A stretch of 46,369 nucleotides of DNA, from positions 1 to 46,369 of the forward strand of contig NZ_WBMR01000065.1 of the NCBI RefSeq assembly GCF_008923365.1. The letters are read 5' to 3'. This document shows, one piece after another, positions 43,476 to 46,369 of this stretch. Every line of letters begins with the position of its first letter. Within the stretch, counting starts at the first letter, position 1. The DNA is from Actinomadura montaniterrae (lineage in GTDB: Bacteria; Actinomycetota; Actinomycetes; Streptosporangiales; Streptosporangiaceae). Below the pieces are notes generated by a model. It did not search any database. It worked only from the letters and a program-made list of their open reading frames with translations, and was not told where the DNA came from. Made by a program: the position numbers and the translations under genes.

Positions 43476-43946
43476 ATGAGCAGGAAGAGCACCGCCGGGC
43501 CGGACCTCGACGACATCTCGTGGCAGATCATCGAGCAGCTGCAGGAGGACGGCCGGCGCTCCTACGGGGCGATCGCCAAGGTGGTCGGCCTGTCGGAGGC
43601 GGCCGTCCGGCAGCGGGTGCAGCGGCTGACCGAGGCCGGCGTCGTCCAGATCGTCGCGGTCACCGACCCGCTGCTGGTCGGCGGGCACCGGCAGGCCATG
43701 GTCGGGGTGCGGGTCTCCGGACCCCTCGAACCGGTCGCGTCCGCGCTGTCGGACATGCCGGAGACGATCTACGTGGTGCTCTGCGCGGGCGGCTTCGACA
43801 TCCTCTGCGAGATCGTCTGCGACGACGACGCGCACCTCGCCGAGGTGCTGGCGTCCCGCATCCGCTCCATCCCCGGCGTCGCGGGCACCGAGACGTTCGT
43901 CTACCTCCAGCTCCGCAAGGAGAGCTACCGCTGGGGCACGCACTGA
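43476..43946 (+). CDS. Lrp/AsnC-family regulator
   Basis: A 156-residue Lrp/AsnC protein. N-terminal HTH about 10-55 (LDDISWQIIEQLQEDGRRSYGAIAKVVGLSEAAVRQRVQRLTEAGVVQIVAVTD), then the RAM ligand-binding domain. ATG 43476 lies 7 nt after GATGAT (43463-43468) with no Shine-Dalgarno, so it is probably leaderless. It lies just upstream of an FAD amine oxidase gene whose promoter carries three related AT-rich sites. Lrp-type regulators next to such oxidases often respond to an amino acid or amine. Confidence 0.94.
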   Translation: MSRKSTAGPDLDDISWQIIEQLQEDGRRSYGAIAKVVGLSEAAVRQRVQRLTEAGVVQIVAVTDPLLVGGHRQAMVGVRVSGPLEPVASALSDMPETIYVVLCAGGFDILCEIVCDDDAHLAEVLASRIRSIPGVAGTETFVYLQLRKESYRWGTH

Positions 43947-43947
43947 C

Positions 43948-44019
43948 CACTAAATCAGTAGCCGCTCCAGGTTGCCGCAACTCGATTAGTGAAATCTGCG
44001 CCGCAAGCCGCTAAATTAG
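43948..44019. promoter_or_regulatory. Repeated CTAAAT/ATTAG sites upstream of the FAD oxidase
   Basis: Three related AT-rich motifs lie in the 77-nt gap: CACTAAATCAGTAG (43948-43961), GATTAGTGAAATC (43984-43996) and the palindrome CTAAATTAG (44011-44019). The last contains TAAATT (44012-44017), a -10 ending 6 nt before the ATG at 44024. The spacing suits cooperative Lrp binding. Confidence 0.65.
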
Positions 44020-44023
44020 TGGC

Positions 44024-45436
44024 ATGTCGCAGGCCACCGCCGCTGATCCCGCACGCGCGCTCGTCCACGCCGAACCCGTCCCCTTCTGGCTCGACGACCC
44101 CGCGCGCCCCGCGGCCTTCCCCGCCCTCGCCGGCGACGAGCACGCCGATCTCGCCGTCGTCGGCGGCGGCTACTGCGGCCTCTGGACCGCCCTGCTCGCC
44201 AAGGAACGCGACCCCGGCCGCGACGTCGTCCTCGTCGAGGCCCGCGAGGCCGGCTGGGCCGCGTCCGGACGCAACGGCGGGTTCTGCTCGTCCAGCCTCA
44301 CCCACGGCTTCGGCAACGGCCTCGCCCGCTGGCCCGCCGAGCTCGCCGAACTCGAACGGCTTGGCCTGCGCAACCTCGACGAGATCGAGGACACCCTCCG
44401 CCGGCACGGCATCGACTGCGACTGGGAGCGCACCGGCGAGCTCAACGTCGCCACCCGCCCCCACCAGGTCCGCGAACTGCGCGAGGAGGCCGAGGCCATG
44501 CGCCGCCACGGCCTGTCCCCCGAGTTCCTCGACACCGCCCAGGTCAGGGCCGAGGTCGACTCCCCCACCTACCTCGCCGGACTCCTCGACCGCGACCGCA
44601 CCGCCCTCGTCAACCCGGCCCGGCTCGCCTGGGGACTGCGCGACGCCTGCGTCCGGCTCGGCGTCCGCATCTACGAACGCACCCCCGCCACGTCCCTCGC
44701 CCCGCACGGCGCGGGCATGGTCGTCACCACCGCCTACGGCCGCGTCGTCGCCCGCCGCGTCGCCCTCGCCACCAACGCGTTCCCCTCCCTCGTCCACCGG
44801 GTCCGCCCGTACGTCGTCCCCGTCTACGACTACGCGATGGTCACCGAACCGCTGACGGACGCGCAGCTCGCCACCGTCGGCTGGCGCAACCGGCACGGCA
44901 TGGCCGACTCGGGCAGCCAGTTCCACTACTACCGGCTCACCGCCGACAACCGGATCCTCTGGGGCGGCTACGACGCCGTCTACCACTACGGGTCCCGCGT
45001 CTCGGCGGACCTCGACCAGCGCCCCGACACCTTCCGCGTCCTCGCCGGCAACTTCTTCCGCACGTTCCCGCAGCTCGAAGGCGTCCGGTTCACGCACACC
45101 TGGGGCGGCGTCATCGACACCTGCACCCGGTTCTCCGCGTTCTTCGGCACCGCCGCGCAGGGCCGCGCCGCCTACGCGCTCGGCTTCACCGGCCTCGGCG
45201 TCGGCGCCACCCGCTTCGCCGCCCAGGTCATCCTCGACCGCCTCGACGGCCTCGACACCCCGCGCACCCGCCTCGCCATGGTCCGCACCAAGCCCGTCCC
45301 GTTCCCGCCCGAACCGCTGCGCTGGCTCGGCATCGAACTGACCCGCCGTTCCATGGCCGCCGCCGACCGCAACGGCGGCCGCCGCAACCTGTGGCTCCGC
45401 ACCATGGACACCCTCGGCCTGGGCTTCGACAGCTAA
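44024..45436 (+). CDS. FAD-dependent amine oxidase-type oxidoreductase (PuuB/DAO family)
   Basis: A 470-residue flavoprotein of the DAO family, similar in layout to gamma-glutamylputrescine oxidase. The dinucleotide fold GGGYCG is at 47-52, followed by VLVEAREAGWAASGRNGGFCS, where SGRNGGF is characteristic of PuuB-like enzymes. A C-terminal FAD motif (ALGFTGLGVGATRFAAQVILD) is also present. It should oxidise an amine to aldehyde plus ammonia and H2O2. Its leaderless promoter region is packed with candidate binding sites for the Lrp regulator encoded immediately upstream. Together with the amidase it suggests an amide-amine degradation set. Confidence 0.92.
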   Translation: MSQATAADPARALVHAEPVPFWLDDPARPAAFPALAGDEHADLAVVGGGYCGLWTALLAKERDPGRDVVLVEAREAGWAASGRNGGFCSSSLTHGFGNGLARWPAELAELERLGLRNLDEIEDTLRRHGIDCDWERTGELNVATRPHQVRELREEAEAMRRHGLSPEFLDTAQVRAEVDSPTYLAGLLDRDRTALVNPARLAWGLRDACVRLGVRIYERTPATSLAPHGAGMVVTTAYGRVVARRVALATNAFPSLVHRVRPYVVPVYDYAMVTEPLTDAQLATVGWRNRHGMADSGSQFHYYRLTADNRILWGGYDAVYHYGSRVSADLDQRPDTFRVLAGNFFRTFPQLEGVRFTHTWGGVIDTCTRFSAFFGTAAQGRAAYALGFTGLGVGATRFAAQVILDRLDGLDTPRTRLAMVRTKPVPFPPEPLRWLGIELTRRSMAAADRNGGRRNLWLRTMDTLGLGFDS

Positions 45437-45490
45437 CGCACCCCGCCGCCCCGCTTGTAGGCTTCCCGGGGCGAGTAGCGAGGAGAGCCC

Positions 45491-46012
45491 ATGGCCCTGC
45501 GTCGCCGCGGACGCCTCGCTCTCGGGGCGGCAGGCGCCGTCCTCCTGATCGCGAGCGCGATCACCGTCCGGCTCGTCCTCACATGGGACCCGAGGGGACC
45601 AGACGTGAAGGACCCGCGCGCCTGCCCCGGCAGCAATGTCTCCCTCTCCGAGGTGACCGGGCACTTCGGGCTCGTCATCCCCCCGGACGCGACCGACGTC
45701 CGTTTCTCCTCGGACCTGCATCCCTTCTTCGGCGAGTACAGCCTCCGGCTGTCCTTCCGGACCACCGCGTCTGGCCTCCGCCTGTTCCTCGACCGCTCCG
45801 GCCTGTCGACGTCCAGCACGGAAGACGACGCGGACACGGACCCGGCACCGCTGGACGGGCCGAGCTGCGGCTTCGGGTCGGCGTCCTTCCACGACCCCCG
45901 CTACTACGCCGGAGAGCGCCCAGCCGAAGGCGGCCCGACCCAGCGCCAGGCCGCAGTGGACCGCAGCGACGCCGCCCAGCCCCGAGTCGTGGTATCCGCC
46001 ATGGACCTATAG
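45491..46012 (+). CDS. Membrane-anchored or secreted protein, unknown
   Basis: A 173-residue protein. An Arg-rich start is followed by a hydrophobic helix (about 9-28, LALGAAGAVLLIASAITVRLVL). An outside domain follows with VSLSEVTGHFGLVIPPDATDVRFSSD and SLRLSFRTTASGLRLFLDRSGL. Two cysteines are present. The ending VDRSDAAQPRVVVSAMDL is typical of a small actinomycete family of unknown role. GAGGAGAG lies before ATG 45491 and TAGGCT (45458-45463) is a plausible -10. Confidence 0.8.
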   Translation: MALRRRGRLALGAAGAVLLIASAITVRLVLTWDPRGPDVKDPRACPGSNVSLSEVTGHFGLVIPPDATDVRFSSDLHPFFGEYSLRLSFRTTASGLRLFLDRSGLSTSSTEDDADTDPAPLDGPSCGFGSASFHDPRYYAGERPAEGGPTQRQAAVDRSDAAQPRVVVSAMDL

Positions 46013-46272
46013 CACGACCACCTTCCCTGGGGCGCATGCTGATGCCCATGCCCTCGATGGGTGGGGAGGGTGCGGGAGTGCGGAGGGACGCGGAGGGTGC
46101 GGGAGGGCGGCGGGCGCGGGAGGGCGGAGGGCGCGGGCAATCGGCACGGTCTGGCGGCCATTTCGTCTTGCGCGCCAAAGTCTTTGTAGCCAGCTCCCGT
46201 GTCGAGCATCTAAATGGGTGTTCGAGAGACCGCAGAAAAGGGTGTTCGGGTGGTGGGGTGGCGCTTGCGTAC
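46013..46272. repeat. G-rich repeats with G-quadruplex potential
   Basis: From 46060 the sequence repeats GCGGGAGGGCGG-like units; two 17-bp copies start at 46099 and 46116. Around 46101-46120, four runs of GGG are separated by 1, 4 and 3 nt, a canonical G-quadruplex pattern. The rest (46140-46272) is AT-richer with no gene seen. Confidence 0.7.
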
Positions 46273-46360
46273 GGGGCCGCCCCTCCAAAGTCAAGGGCGC
46301 CTTCGGCGTCGCTTCGCGATGGACTTCGTCCACCCTTGACTTTGGAGCCTCTGCGGCCCC
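46273..46360. repeat. Cloverleaf/four-way-junction palindromic element
   Basis: An outer stem pairs GGGGCCGC (46273-46280) with GCGGCCCC (46353-46360). A 15-bp perfect stem pairs 46283-46297 with 46333-46347. The 35 nt between are three hairpins laid end to end with no spacer: CGCC-TTC-GGCG (46298-46308), TCGC-TTC-GCGA (46309-46319) and TGGAC-TTC-GTCCA (46320-46332). Every base between 46283 and 46347 is paired or in a TTC loop. It is intergenic and non-coding; its nature is discussed in the findings. Confidence 0.9.
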
Positions 46361-46369
46361 TGGGCAGGT

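Noticed and set aside
43955..45892. 645-codon minus-strand frame across the FAD oxidase
   Set aside because: The plus strand encodes a full flavoprotein with FAD motifs; the minus frame is low-complexity Gly/Glu/Val sequence.
46273..46360. tRNA-like cloverleaf
   Set aside because: Loops are only 3 nt, there is no 7-nt anticodon loop, no conserved D/T-loop bases and no CCA-type acceptor end.

Overview
The window is a stretch of very GC-rich (roughly 70-75%) actinobacterial chromosome. Codon use, the WhiJ-type ATPase/XRE/DUF397 trio, furA-katG, an actinobacterial-type dapD and many promoters that appear to be leaderless all fit a filamentous actinomycete. An Actinomadura-like member of the Streptosporangiales is my best guess, but this is inference. 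I see no tRNA, rRNA, phage or CRISPR.

Region 1 (1-7600) is an organosulfur assimilation island. A partial, probably DszC-like flavoprotein gene and an IclR regulator lie on the minus strand. Divergent from them is a tightly overlapping seven-gene operon: a DszB-like desulfinase with its catalytic Cys/His/Arg in place, an SsuA-type lipoprotein, permease, ATPase, two luciferase-like (LLM) flavin monooxygenases, and a cysteine-free cytosolic homologue of substrate-binding proteins. Together they could import organic sulfonates, sulfinates or sulfones, oxidise them and release sulfite. Region 2 (7600-11000) holds an FHA protein and a convergent transmembrane Ser/Thr kinase, separated by a 32-bp minisatellite. 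Region 3 (11000-14400) is oxidative stress: a Fur paralogue, then furA-katG with two Fur-like boxes, and an odd poly-G/poly-C palindrome between the convergent units.

Region 4 (14400-22450) holds an IMPase-like protein with altered metal ligands, a zinc-ribbon/HTH/DUF3887 protein translationally coupled to a SxxK/SDN serine hydrolase, a Gdx-type exporter with an azoreductase-like protein under a TetR regulator with a 25-bp operator, the WhiJ-type trio and small secreted or membrane proteins. Region 5 (22450-28670) holds a decayed IS transposase whose ribosome binding site sits inside a perfect 21-bp hairpin, a membrane protein, a two-component system and two exported proteins, one with no normal start codon.

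Region 6 (28800-33400) holds a secreted alpha/beta hydrolase gene broken by a frameshift, dapD, a STAS protein without the phosphorylatable serine, and a small winged-helix regulator. Region 7 (33400-41150) is a complete Dpp/Opp-type peptide ABC importer followed by an S15/CocE-type hydrolase, opposite a TetR gene. Region 8 (41270-45440) holds TetR, an amidase, an Lrp/AsnC regulator and an amine-type FAD oxidase, probably amide/amine catabolism. The right end carries G-rich repeats and a perfectly folded four-way-junction element (46273-46360) that no gene explains.

Patterns that cut across regions are (i) -10-like hexamers 6-8 nt before start codons, mostly of regulators, implying leaderless transcripts, and (ii) short tandem duplications that copy the last codons and stop codon of several genes.
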